This document shows, in pieces, positions 42,540-50,578 of a DNA stretch of 64,000 bases. The stretch lies in assembly GCA_025454915.1 (NCBI GenBank), contig JALONN010000004.1, positions 1 through 64,000 of the forward strand, read 5' to 3'. The notes under the pieces are model-generated. The model was not told where the DNA came from and searched no databases. It was given only the letters and a program-made list of their open reading frames with translations. Source of the stretch: Raineya sp. GTDB lineage: Bacteria > Bacteroidota > Bacteroidia > Cytophagales > Thermonemataceae. The translations under genes and the position numbers were made by a program. Numbering within the stretch: position 1 is the stretch's first letter; each line of letters begins with the position of its first letter.

Positions 42540-44651
42540 TTATCTCAACTTTAAAGTCACTTTATCCCCAATACCAATACCACGCCCTGGGCGTACAGAT
42601 TGCTGATATACTTTGCCTTGCCCTTCTACTTTTACTTTTACACCTCTGTTTTCTAAGATGAAAAGAGCATCTCTGAGGCTATAGCCCTTTAAATTAGGCA
42701 TAAAGCCTTTTTTAACATCAGCTTTTTGGAGACTAATGGAAGCATCAGGATTAAAACTAGCTTTTGTCCATTCTGCAGTTGTATCAATACTTTGTGGCAA
42801 AACCCCCAAAGCTTGATATGCCTGCTTTAAAATTGACGTATAAGCAGGAACTTGAGTTGCAACAAAATTATTATTAGGTAAACCACCCAAACTCAGGCTT
42901 CTCTGTAATTCAATGTCCTGATAAAATAATTTATCTGCTACTCTTTTAAAAACAGGAGCAGCAACATCTCCACCATACTGACGTTCACCTCTAGGATTAT
43001 CTATTACTACAATACAACTATATTTTGGTTTTTGAGAAGGAAAGAATCCTGCAAAAGATGTATGATAAGCCTTTACATATTTTCCATTCTTAAATTTTTG
43101 AGAAGTACTGGTTTTACCTGCTATTTTATAAAGATTATTTCTGGCAAGTTTAGCCGTACCACGTTCTACAACACCCTCTAAAAGCATTTTGAGAAGCATA
43201 ATAGTACTGTCTGAACAGATTTTTTCTTTAAGTACAATGGTTTCAAAATCCTGAATAACCTCATCAGCATTTTTAATAGATTTTACAATGATGGGTTGTA
43301 CCATTTTACCATTATTTGCAACAGCATTATAGAATGCAAGCATTTGGAGGGGTGAAATTCTTGTTTCGTAACCAATTGACATCCAAGGAAGTGAAGTAGC
43401 ACTCCATGTTGGGTCTTGAGGTGTTTTGATATAAGGTTTTGCTTCTCCAGCCATCTGAAAATCTAGAGGAGTGTTCAGTCCAAATTTTTGAAGGTAATCT
43501 ATAAACTTTGTAGGAGTTTGTTTAAATCTATCATTCACCAGTTTAGCAATCCCGATGCTTGAGGAAACCTCAAACATTCTTTGGACTGTGATTGTACCAA
43601 ATCCTCCCTTTTTTACATCATTGAGTCTTACTCCATAAAAATCTTTTATACCATCTTCTGTATCCACATAATCTGTAACTTTTACAGCTTTATCCTCCAA
43701 AAGAGCCATCATAGAGGCTAATTTGAAGACTGAACCGGGGTCGGTACTGCCTCTGTCACCAATAGCATAGTTGTAATTTTCTGTATAAGTACCATCTTCA
43801 TTTCTACCTAAATTAGCAAGGGCTTTGATTTCGCCTGTGGCTACTTCCATTACTACCACACAACCAAAATCTGCTTCATTATCTATAACAGCCTCACTTA
43901 GTGCTTCTTGGGCAACATCTTGGATATTTACATCTAGGGTCGTATAGATGTCCAAACCATCTTCTGGTTCTATGTAAGGGCTTCTGTTATAAGGCACCCA
44001 ATTCCCTCCAGATATTCGTTGAAACAAAGCCCGTCCGCTTTTCCCAGCCAGTTGCTTATCAAATGCATATTCCAAACCTACACCTGCATCATCACTAATA
44101 TAACCCAACGTACGAGCTGCCAGCATTCCGAACGGCTTAAATCTTTGATATTCAGGCTCAAATATCACCATTCCTCTTTTTCCTTTGCCACTTTTAGATG
44201 CTTTTTCAGATTTAAACAATACCCATTCAGACATTTTTTGTTTTGCCTGATAGTCGATACGTTTATTACTCAAATAAATAAATCTTTTTTTCGATTTTCG
44301 AGCCTTTATGATATTATTTTTATAGGCTGTTGGTGTTCCTTCCTGAAAAAAATCAGAAAGTTTTCGTGCTAATGAATCTATATTCTTCTTAAAATCACTG
44401 CTATCAGGAATTGTGGGGTCTATAGCCACTTTATAATAAGGCATAGATGTAGCCAAAAGACTTCCATCAGTAGCATAGATATTTCCTCTTTGAGCAGGTA
44501 TTTTACGAGAGCGAATATCACGCTTAGCAAATTTTTCTTCCCATTTGCCTTGTTGTAATACCCAGATTCTGATAATTGAAATAGCAGAAATGAGAGAGAT
44601 AGCCAAGAATGCTATCCTGATACGTAGTAATATGGATTTCTTTATATTCAT
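42540..44651 (-). CDS. ftsI: division penicillin-binding protein (FtsI/PBP3-type) with PASTA domain
   Basis: A 703-residue class B penicillin-binding protein. An N-terminal TM segment lies at about 10-30; RKIPAQRGNIYATDGSLLATS is the dimerisation-domain signature of FtsI. The transpeptidase Ser is S307 in DPGSVFKL (SxxK). Motif 2, normally SxN, reads SSS (363-365), and motif 3, normally KTG, reads KTS (513-515); see the findings. A C-terminal PASTA repeat (about 640-703, PNLKGYSLRDALFILENRG) binds peptidoglycan or muropeptides. It would cross-link septal peptidoglycan. Rather than sitting in a dcw cluster, it follows a lipoprotein gene and PBP1A on the minus strand. Confidence 0.93.
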   Translation of the reverse strand: MNIKKSILLRIRIAFLAISLISAISIIRIWVLQQGKWEEKFAKRDIRSRKIPAQRGNIYATDGSLLATSMPYYKVAIDPTIPDSSDFKKNIDSLARKLSDFFQEGTPTAYKNNIIKARKSKKRFIYLSNKRIDYQAKQKMSEWVLFKSEKASKSGKGKRGMVIFEPEYQRFKPFGMLAARTLGYISDDAGVGLEYAFDKQLAGKSGRALFQRISGGNWVPYNRSPYIEPEDGLDIYTTLDVNIQDVAQEALSEAVIDNEADFGCVVVMEVATGEIKALANLGRNEDGTYTENYNYAIGDRGSTDPGSVFKLASMMALLEDKAVKVTDYVDTEDGIKDFYGVRLNDVKKGGFGTITVQRMFEVSSSIGIAKLVNDRFKQTPTKFIDYLQKFGLNTPLDFQMAGEAKPYIKTPQDPTWSATSLPWMSIGYETRISPLQMLAFYNAVANNGKMVQPIIVKSIKNADEVIQDFETIVLKEKICSDSTIMLLKMLLEGVVERGTAKLARNNLYKIAGKTSTSQKFKNGKYVKAYHTSFAGFFPSQKPKYSCIVVIDNPRGERQYGGDVAAPVFKRVADKLFYQDIELQRSLSLGGLPNNNFVATQVPAYTSILKQAYQALGVLPQSIDTTAEWTKASFNPDASISLQKADVKKGFMPNLKGYSLRDALFILENRGVKVKVEGQGKVYQQSVRPGRGIGIGDKVTLKLR

Positions 44652-44653
44652 TG

Positions 44654-44679
44654 CCTAAAAAAAGGGCTATAAGCCCTTT
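44654..44679 (-). terminator. terminator of the lipoprotein gene
   Basis: AAAGGGCT (44661-44668) pairs with AGCCCTTT (44672-44679); on the minus strand a T-run follows. It lies just before the ftsI start, so ftsI needs read-through or its own promoter. Confidence 0.75.
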
Positions 44680-44682
44680 CAT

Positions 44683-45177
44683 TTATTTCTTATTATATTT
44701 TTTTTCTTCTCGATTATAAAAAAAGCTTAAGTCTTTATTTTTATCAAAAAATGCTTTTAAATCATTTGCATTACTAAATTTTTCATCAATATTGTCTGTA
44801 ACTTCATAAATTACAAACTGCTTTTTATCAGATGAAAGTTCTACTTTATGGAAATAATATTTATTTTCTGAGTTATCTTTAAGATTTAAGAAATTTACAC
44901 TTCCTAGCTTTGTAAAATGCCCTGTAAGTATTGTTTTTTTGTAATTTTTATCAGTTTCATTGTATTCATTTTTTTCAAACTGATAAGTTTTATCTGTTAA
45001 TTTTGTTATGACATAATAAGGAGCATTTTCGAACTGAGATTCCTCTACCCATGTTCCTAAGTATTCTTTTTTTACGTTTTCATTAGGTTCACTTAATGCA
45101 AACTCTGCAGAATAAGGACATGCTGTAAACAAAAACAACATTACAAATAAGCTAAAATAAGAAAGTACTTTTTTCAT
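44683..45177 (-). CDS. hypothetical lipoprotein between two PBP genes
   Basis: A 164-residue lipoprotein; the lipobox LFTAC places the lipidated Cys at about residue 20. The mature part is charged, with segments KEYLGTWVEESQFENAPYYVITKLTDKTYQFEKNEY and DNSENKYYFHKVELSSDKKQFVIYEV, suggesting a lipocalin-like beta-sandwich of the kind seen in Bacteroidota lipoproteins. The family is not recognised. I used the ATG at 45177, because the longer in-frame start at 45243 lies before the -7 element at 45208-45215. Its place between ftsI and PBP1A suggests a cell-wall role, which is not proven. Confidence 0.7.
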   Translation of the reverse strand: MKKVLSYFSLFVMLFLFTACPYSAEFALSEPNENVKKEYLGTWVEESQFENAPYYVITKLTDKTYQFEKNEYNETDKNYKKTILTGHFTKLGSVNFLNLKDNSENKYYFHKVELSSDKKQFVIYEVTDNIDEKFSNANDLKAFFDKNKDLSFFYNREEKKYNKK

Positions 45178-45207
45178 ATTTTTGTTTTTTTTAAGTTTAA
45201 ATCTAAT

Positions 45208-45215
45208 CAAAAATA
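45208..45215 (-). promoter_or_regulatory. -7 element of the lipoprotein gene
   Basis: On the minus strand TATTTTTG matches TAnnTTTG, 30 nt before the ATG at 45177. The nearest -33 TTTG is 25 nt upstream, which is longer than usual. Confidence 0.4.
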
Positions 45216-45276
45216 CGTTTTTATTTTTGATTGATTTCATCAAATTTTATGAAAGCCGTGATTTTCTTATTGAACA

Positions 45277-47559
45277 CTATCTATTTCTTCGTCTTCTGGT
45301 ATCATCCCCAACTTTTTCAATATTAGCATCCATCTTAGCACAATCTAATTCGTCTAAATCAAAGTTCGCAGGTTTTTCAAATGGTCTTTGTTTATAAGGT
45401 AATACTTGATCACCATAAACTCTACGCATAAAATATGCAAATGCTGGCAATGCAAGTACTGCTCCTTGACCTTCATACATACTCAAGAAACGAACAGCTT
45501 TATCATCTCCGCCAACCCAAACACCTGTTATAAGGTCTTGTGTTACACCTACATATAAAGCATCTGCTTGATTTTGTGTAGTACCTGTTTTACCTCCAAT
45601 CTGATTTTTATTAGCAAAAAGGATTGGGTAACCATGTAAAGCAGCTGATGTTCCTCCTTTTTCTGTACCTGCCATCAGCATATCAAGCATCATATATGCT
45701 TTTTTCTCACTCATTACTTCTCTGATTTGTGGAGCAAACTCTTCTAAAACTTTACCATTTTTATCTGTAATCTTGGTAATCATCATTTGTTTATTATGAT
45801 ACCCTCTGTTTGCAAATACTGTATAAGCTCCTAGCAAATCGTACATAGGCATTGCATGTGAACCCAAACAAATAGAAGCTACTTGAGGAAGCTCTGTTTC
45901 AACGCCCAATTCTCTTGCATAACGTCTTACAGCATTTACACCTATTTCTTTAGTAATTCCTGCTGCAATAGTGTTAATAGAGTAGCCCATTGCCTTACGT
46001 AACGGATATAAACCTCCAGAGTATCCACCATCTTGTTTGGGAATCCATCCAGGGAAGATAACAGGTACATCTGGCATTTTATGGCAAGGCGTATAACCTA
46101 CATCTATAGCAGCAGCATATACAATAGGCTTAAATGTTGAGCCAGGTTGGTGCTTTCCCTGTCTTACTTGGTCATACTGAAAATGGCGATAATTAATTCC
46201 ACCTATCCATGCTTTGATATGTCCCGTTTTAGGCTCTATAGACATCATCCCCATTTGTAAGAAATGCTTGTAATGTCTTATCGAATCCATAGGACTCATG
46301 GTTGTATCTTTTTCACCAGACCATGTAAATACACGCATGCTTTTAGGCTTATTCATTTCATTGAATATAGCCTTTTCATCTTTACCATATTTTGCTTGTA
46401 ATCTTTTATACAAAACTGTTCGTCTGGCATTTTGCTCTATGTATCCTATTTTTTCTCTTCCATAATCATCCACCCAAGGATTTCTGCCTATGGCTTTCCA
46501 ATGAGCATAGAATCTTCTCTGCTTATCCTTCATATGTTCTTCCATAGCTGCCTCAGCATGAGCTTGTACTTTGCTATCAATGGTTGTATAAATTCTTAAA
46601 CCAGCCGTATAAATATACTCTTTTGCTTCTTTTTCATTTCTTGCATATCCTTTTTCTATTACCCATCTGATAACTTCCTTGAAAACTTCATTACGAAAAT
46701 AAGGTGCAATACCTTCACTATTATCCTGAGGGTGATAGTTTAATTTAATAGGTTCATTCTTATATTTTTGAAAATCCTCATCTGTAATGAATTTATAAAT
46801 TTTCATCTGCCCTAAAACTACATTACGTCTTTCAATAGATAATTTTTGTTTTTCAGGTTTTACAGGGTCATATTTACTAGGAGCCTGAAGCATTCCTACA
46901 AGCATTGCAGACTCTATTAAATTTAATTCTGAAGCATTTTTATTGAAATAAGTTTTCGCAGCTGCCTGAATACCAAAAGCATTATGACCAAACTCACATT
47001 CATTGAGGTACATGGTGATAATTTCTTTTTTGGTATAATTTCTTTCTAAGCGAACAGCTGTAATCCATTCTTTCAATTTCACAATCCCTATACCTAAATA
47101 TGGAATTTTAGAGAGTGCTCCTCTGTTTTCTTTCCCTCTTGTATCAAAAAGATTTTTAGCTAGCTGTTGTGTAAGTGTACTACCACCACCAGCTCCTCCC
47201 ATCTTGAAGAGAACCCTGCCTACTGCTTTGGCATCAATACCTGCATGTTGCTCAAAGCGAATATCTTCTGTGGCAATTAGGGCATTGATTACATAAGGAG
47301 AAATTTCTTCAAACTCAATAGGCTGTCTATCAACTGTGAAGTACTTACCCATGAGTTTTCCGTCAGCAGTATAAATTTCTGAAGCTTGTTCACTCTTGGG
47401 GTTTTCAAGAGCCTTAAGGCTAGGCATACCTCCAAACAGACCTAAAAAGTCTATTGTAATAGCCCAAATAAATAGGAAAGCAAATAATGTCCCGAAAATA
47501 AAGCTAATCCAAATCCAACGGATTATCTTGGCATATTTACCTTTTTCAAGTTTTACCAT
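45277..47559 (-). CDS. class A penicillin-binding protein 1A (transglycosylase/transpeptidase)
   Basis: A 760-residue bifunctional PBP. One TM segment (about 12-38), then a GT51 transglycosylase domain with catalytic E98 in ATEDIRFEQHAGID and GGSTLTQQLAKNLF, and a transpeptidase domain with S474 in PGSTFKP, SIN 527-529 and KTG 657-659. All three transpeptidase motifs are intact, in contrast to the neighbouring FtsI. It polymerises and cross-links peptidoglycan during elongation. The frame opens at 47604, but that codon is TTG and lies within the -33/-7 promoter, so I used the ATG at 47559. A tail ends in a basic run (RRRRNR). Confidence 0.94.
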   Translation of the reverse strand: MVKLEKGKYAKIIRWIWISFIFGTLFAFLFIWAITIDFLGLFGGMPSLKALENPKSEQASEIYTADGKLMGKYFTVDRQPIEFEEISPYVINALIATEDIRFEQHAGIDAKAVGRVLFKMGGAGGGSTLTQQLAKNLFDTRGKENRGALSKIPYLGIGIVKLKEWITAVRLERNYTKKEIITMYLNECEFGHNAFGIQAAAKTYFNKNASELNLIESAMLVGMLQAPSKYDPVKPEKQKLSIERRNVVLGQMKIYKFITDEDFQKYKNEPIKLNYHPQDNSEGIAPYFRNEVFKEVIRWVIEKGYARNEKEAKEYIYTAGLRIYTTIDSKVQAHAEAAMEEHMKDKQRRFYAHWKAIGRNPWVDDYGREKIGYIEQNARRTVLYKRLQAKYGKDEKAIFNEMNKPKSMRVFTWSGEKDTTMSPMDSIRHYKHFLQMGMMSIEPKTGHIKAWIGGINYRHFQYDQVRQGKHQPGSTFKPIVYAAAIDVGYTPCHKMPDVPVIFPGWIPKQDGGYSGGLYPLRKAMGYSINTIAAGITKEIGVNAVRRYARELGVETELPQVASICLGSHAMPMYDLLGAYTVFANRGYHNKQMMITKITDKNGKVLEEFAPQIREVMSEKKAYMMLDMLMAGTEKGGTSAALHGYPILFANKNQIGGKTGTTQNQADALYVGVTQDLITGVWVGGDDKAVRFLSMYEGQGAVLALPAFAYFMRRVYGDQVLPYKQRPFEKPANFDLDELDCAKMDANIEKVGDDTRRRRNR

Positions 47560-47574
47560 AGTATTTTTTTTGAG

Positions 47575-47605
47575 CAAATGTAAGTTTTTTTCAGGCAAAA
47601 ACAAA
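47575..47605 (-). promoter_or_regulatory. promoter of the PBP1A gene
   Basis: On the minus strand TTTG (47602-47605), a 19-nt spacer and TACATTTG (47575-47582) match the consensus. It lies 16 nt before the ATG at 47559 and overlaps the TTG codon that would give a longer protein. Confidence 0.7.
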
Positions 47606-47670
47606 ATTTTGATTTTATTCGAGATTTGTCTGATTTTTGAGACCTATATATTTATGAACTACTATCAATT

Positions 47671-48258
47671 ATGCGTTTCTTAAACCTTTTTTTATATTTT
47701 TTTATATTCAGTTTTGGGCTTTTTGCTCAGAGTACTTATTATTATATTAATCCTGAAACTGGTTTTAGTGAACGATTACATTGGACGCCTACACCCATAG
47801 GTACATATGCTACTTACAAAACAGATAACGACAAGGGCAATCCAAAGAAAATCAAATACTTAGGTAACCCGTTAAAACAAGAATCTACTGTCATTATTTT
47901 GCCCAATCGGGAAAAGGCTGTTCTAACACAAGTAGGAGAACATATTCAACTAAAGTTTAAATCTGGAAAAATCAAAGTTTATAAAAACAGACAATGCTGG
48001 TCAGATATTACTCAGCAATCTTTTTCAGATTATATCGCTTTTGAATACACAAATCCAGATGATAAAACAATCTATTTCAGAGGATTAGGACTCAAAAAAG
48101 AAGTAAAATGCATCATTTTAGAAGAAGACAAAACTAGACATATCTATAAAATTGCTATTCCTAATATGGAGGGCATTTATGAGATACATACAAAAGAAGA
48201 TATTACACTCAAATATCCAGATGGAAAAATTCAAGTTTTTGAATATGAACCTTTATAA
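47671..48258 (+). CDS. secreted protein of an unknown family, paralogue 1
   Basis: A 195-residue protein with a signal peptide (ending near LFAQ, residue 20). The mature part starts YYYINPETGFSERLHWTPTPIGT and ends in YPDGKIQVFEYEPL. It is clearly a paralogue of the next gene (shared YYYINPxTG, ERLxWxPTPxGT, GNPLKQ/GDPLKQ, FRGLGxKxEV and PDGK), over nearly the whole length. Both have a Lys-rich beta-like pattern. I do not recognise the family. The two genes are 18 nt apart, so they are co-transcribed. No TM or T9SS tail is seen, so it may be periplasmic or secreted. Confidence 0.7.
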   Translation: MRFLNLFLYFFIFSFGLFAQSTYYYINPETGFSERLHWTPTPIGTYATYKTDNDKGNPKKIKYLGNPLKQESTVIILPNREKAVLTQVGEHIQLKFKSGKIKVYKNRQCWSDITQQSFSDYIAFEYTNPDDKTIYFRGLGLKKEVKCIILEEDKTRHIYKIAIPNMEGIYEIHTKEDITLKYPDGKIQVFEYEPL

Positions 48259-48276
48259 AAATTAAACTCTACAACA

Positions 48277-48888
48277 ATGAAGAAGATTTTTTTTGTATTT
48301 ATTTTACTTATTCACGTTAGCATTTTACAGGCTCAAAATTATTACTATATAAACCCAAAAACTGGGATTAGAGAACGCCTATTTTGGATGCCTACACCAC
48401 TAGGAACAGACGGACGTTATATTACTGATAATGAATCTGGTGAACCTAAACTTCTAAAAATTATAGGAGATCCTTTAAAGCAGAAAACTGTCTCCATTGT
48501 ATTACCATCCAATGAAACGGCTGTACTTTCCAATAAAGGAACAGATATTCAGCTCAAATTTGCCTCAGGTAAAACTCGTATTTATGAGAACAGAAGTTAT
48601 TGGGTAGATGCTAGCAAAAAACCTGTTGTAGATTATATTGCTGTAAAATATATTTGGAATAAAAGCACTAATCAAACTGATATTCGTATGTTTTTCAGAG
48701 GTTTAGGTGTAAAAGAAGAAGTAGAAATACTTATATTAGAAAAGGATGAAGATAAAAACAAGTATGTGGTAACTATTCCAAACAAAGAAGGAAAATATAA
48801 GATTGAAGAAATTGAAATTGAATATGAAAGATATTGGAAACTCACCTCTCCAGATGGAAAAACCCAAAACTTTAAAGGAGAGTTTTAA
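48277..48888 (+). CDS. secreted protein of an unknown family, paralogue 2
   Basis: A 203-residue protein with a signal peptide (ending near LQAQ, residue 20), then YYYINPKTGIRERLFWMPTPLGT and GDPLKQKTVSIVLPSNETAVL, IYENRSYWVDAS, FRGLGVKEEVEILILEKDED, ending SPDGKTQNFKGEF. It is a tandem duplicate of the preceding gene with strong divergence in loops. No known domain is recognised. The 18-nt intergenic gap and a shared terminator after this gene show one transcript. It carries a C-terminal beta-like extension of about 10 residues (EIEIEYERYWKL) not present in the first copy. Confidence 0.7.
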   Translation: MKKIFFVFILLIHVSILQAQNYYYINPKTGIRERLFWMPTPLGTDGRYITDNESGEPKLLKIIGDPLKQKTVSIVLPSNETAVLSNKGTDIQLKFASGKTRIYENRSYWVDASKKPVVDYIAVKYIWNKSTNQTDIRMFFRGLGVKEEVEILILEKDEDKNKYVVTIPNKEGKYKIEEIEIEYERYWKLTSPDGKTQNFKGEF

Positions 48889-48923
48889 AAAATCCCCAAG
48901 AGAATAACTCTTGGGGATTTTTT
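48887..48923. terminator. bidirectional terminator
   Basis: AAAAAATCCCCAAGAG (48887-48902) pairs with CTCTTGGGGATTTTTT (48908-48923) around a 5-nt loop, between the paralogue pair and the convergent efflux adaptor gene; it overlaps both stop codons. Confidence 0.9.
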
Positions 48924-50058
48924 ATTCTTCTTCAGCTGGTTCTGTGGCAGCTTGTAAAAAATTAGCTCCTTTCTTTACAATCCAAGATGAAGCAGGAATT
49001 TGCTTTATAAATTCAAAAGCTATCAGACCACCTTCTCTATTTTTAACTCTGATTGGTGTCGGGTAAAAATGTTTTTTATCTGTTGTATAAAAAACCATAC
49101 TTTCTTCACCTTCCTGAATAACAGATTCTTCTGTAATGGCAAGAACCTTGCTTTCACCTACAGCAATGCGAGCATTGATGTACATATTGGGTAAAAAAGG
49201 TGTATTTTTCTCTTCAAAATGAACATGAACATTCACAGTTTTTGTCTGGCTGTCAAAGCTTTGTCCTATCAAAAACACATCACCCTCAAATACCTGATTT
49301 CCCAAATTAGGACTTTGAAAATAGACCTTTTGTCCTTTTTTTATTTTTACAATATCTTTTTCAAAGACTTGCAGTTCTACATGTAAATGGTCTTTACTTG
49401 TAATTTCAAAAAGCACTGTCTCAGGTAATACACTCTGTCCTTTAGCTATATGAATATTCTTGATATATCCAGAAATAGGCGAAGTTACCGTAAATTGTGA
49501 GGATATATTATTGAGTGTTATGGCATTAGGGTTTAGCCCAATAAATTGCAACTGTTTTTCCAAGCTAGCCATTCTGACTTTTGCTGTTTGGAGTTCAGAA
49601 GCTATTTTTTGTAGATTTTTTTTTGCTCCTACATCTTCCAAAGAAAGTTTTGTTTGTCTATCAAACTCTTGTTGTAAAAACACAATTTGATTTTTAACTG
49701 TTAGAAAATCCTCCTGCAACATAATAAGGCGGGGTGTTTCCAAAACTGTAAGTACCTGTCCTTGAGAAACATAATCGCCAATAAGTAAGTTAGAGTGTTT
49801 GACAAACCCCTCCATTTTGGCAGTTACTACAGCCCTGCTCTCTGGTGGAACGTCTATCATACCATTAGCCAAAACGAAATCGTTCATGGCATGTTCTTGA
49901 AGATTTTCCAGCTCTATTCCCATTGTTTGCATTTGTTTTGCATTTACTTTTACTACAGGGATGGAGTCTGTTTTTTCTTCTTTGGAGATTATTGTTTCAT
50001 TTTTACAGCTATAAAATACTCCCAATCCTATAACTGCAATCCATATATTTATTTTCAT
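48922..50058 (-). CDS. RND efflux periplasmic adaptor (CusB/CzcB-like)
   Basis: A 378-residue lipoprotein adaptor; the lipobox is VFYSC (Cys at about residue 18). Next come the membrane-fusion-protein parts: beta-barrel and barrel-sandwich segments VTAKMEGFVKHSNLLIGDYVSQGQVLTVLE, a long coiled coil (about 110-175, EDFLTVKNQIVFLQQEFDRQ and LQKIASELQTAKVRMASLEKQL) and FTVTSPISGYIKNIHIAKGQSV. It joins the RND pump to the TolC channel. It is last in the metal-efflux operon, 12 nt after the four-TM protein. No CusB-type Met triad was identified, so the metal remains open. Confidence 0.93.
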   Translation of the reverse strand: MKINIWIAVIGLGVFYSCKNETIISKEEKTDSIPVVKVNAKQMQTMGIELENLQEHAMNDFVLANGMIDVPPESRAVVTAKMEGFVKHSNLLIGDYVSQGQVLTVLETPRLIMLQEDFLTVKNQIVFLQQEFDRQTKLSLEDVGAKKNLQKIASELQTAKVRMASLEKQLQFIGLNPNAITLNNISSQFTVTSPISGYIKNIHIAKGQSVLPETVLFEITSKDHLHVELQVFEKDIVKIKKGQKVYFQSPNLGNQVFEGDVFLIGQSFDSQTKTVNVHVHFEEKNTPFLPNMYINARIAVGESKVLAITEESVIQEGEESMVFYTTDKKHFYPTPIRVKNREGGLIAFEFIKQIPASSWIVKKGANFLQAATEPAEEE

Positions 50059-50070
50059 CTTTGTTTTACA

Positions 50071-50565
50071 TTAATCATCATCAACTTCTTTTTCAACCTT
50101 TTTTTCTGATGGATTACCAGATTTTTCTGTTCTAATTTCAGAATGTCTAATTTCTCCACCTGACGTACCTGTTTGTTTTGCAAAAAATAATACAACAAGA
50201 CTCATAACTACTGTCAAATAGCTTATCATAGATGTAAAACTCTTTTTTTTCCAGTTTGACCACAATCCTACAATAGCTATTACTCCCAAAGCATAAGAAA
50301 GCAAAGCAAATGTTTCCGCCTGCTCTTCGTGTTCGTGGATAAGTTTATGGCTAACATCTTGCATTTTTTCTAGAACCTCTTCAGCACCTTCTCCAGATGC
50401 AAAAGCTGGCACTGTAGCAATAGCTCCCATTATAAATATGGCATAAGCTGTTCTTTTTATAACTTCTGATTTGAGTATCAGACCACCTAACATCACTAAA
50501 AGCCCAATCATAGGAATTATAATAGGCAAATGATTCATAACTAAATGAAAATGAGCTGCATTCAT
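50071..50565 (-). CDS. four-TM protein (DUF2231-like) of the metal-efflux operon
   Basis: A 164-residue protein with four TM segments (about 10-28, 38-55, 85-102 and 114-132), preceded by AAHFHLVMNHLP and followed by a charged tail ending in VDDD. HFHLVMNHLPIIIP resembles the DUF2231 four-helix group; the loops carry several His (DVSHKLIHEHEEQAE), which could bind metal. It lies between the CusA-TolC gene (13 nt) and the adaptor gene (12 nt), so it is part of the efflux operon. A role as a metal sensor or relay is inferred. Confidence 0.72.
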   Translation of the reverse strand: MNAAHFHLVMNHLPIIIPMIGLLVMLGGLILKSEVIKRTAYAIFIMGAIATVPAFASGEGAEEVLEKMQDVSHKLIHEHEEQAETFALLSYALGVIAIVGLWSNWKKKSFTSMISYLTVVMSLVVLFFAKQTGTSGGEIRHSEIRTEKSGNPSEKKVEKEVDDD

Positions 50566-50578
50566 AATATATATTTTT

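Noticed and set aside
47560..47604. Longer PBP1A start at the TTG at 47604
   Set aside because: The codon overlaps the -33 box of a two-box promoter; the ATG at 47559 lies after the expected transcription start.
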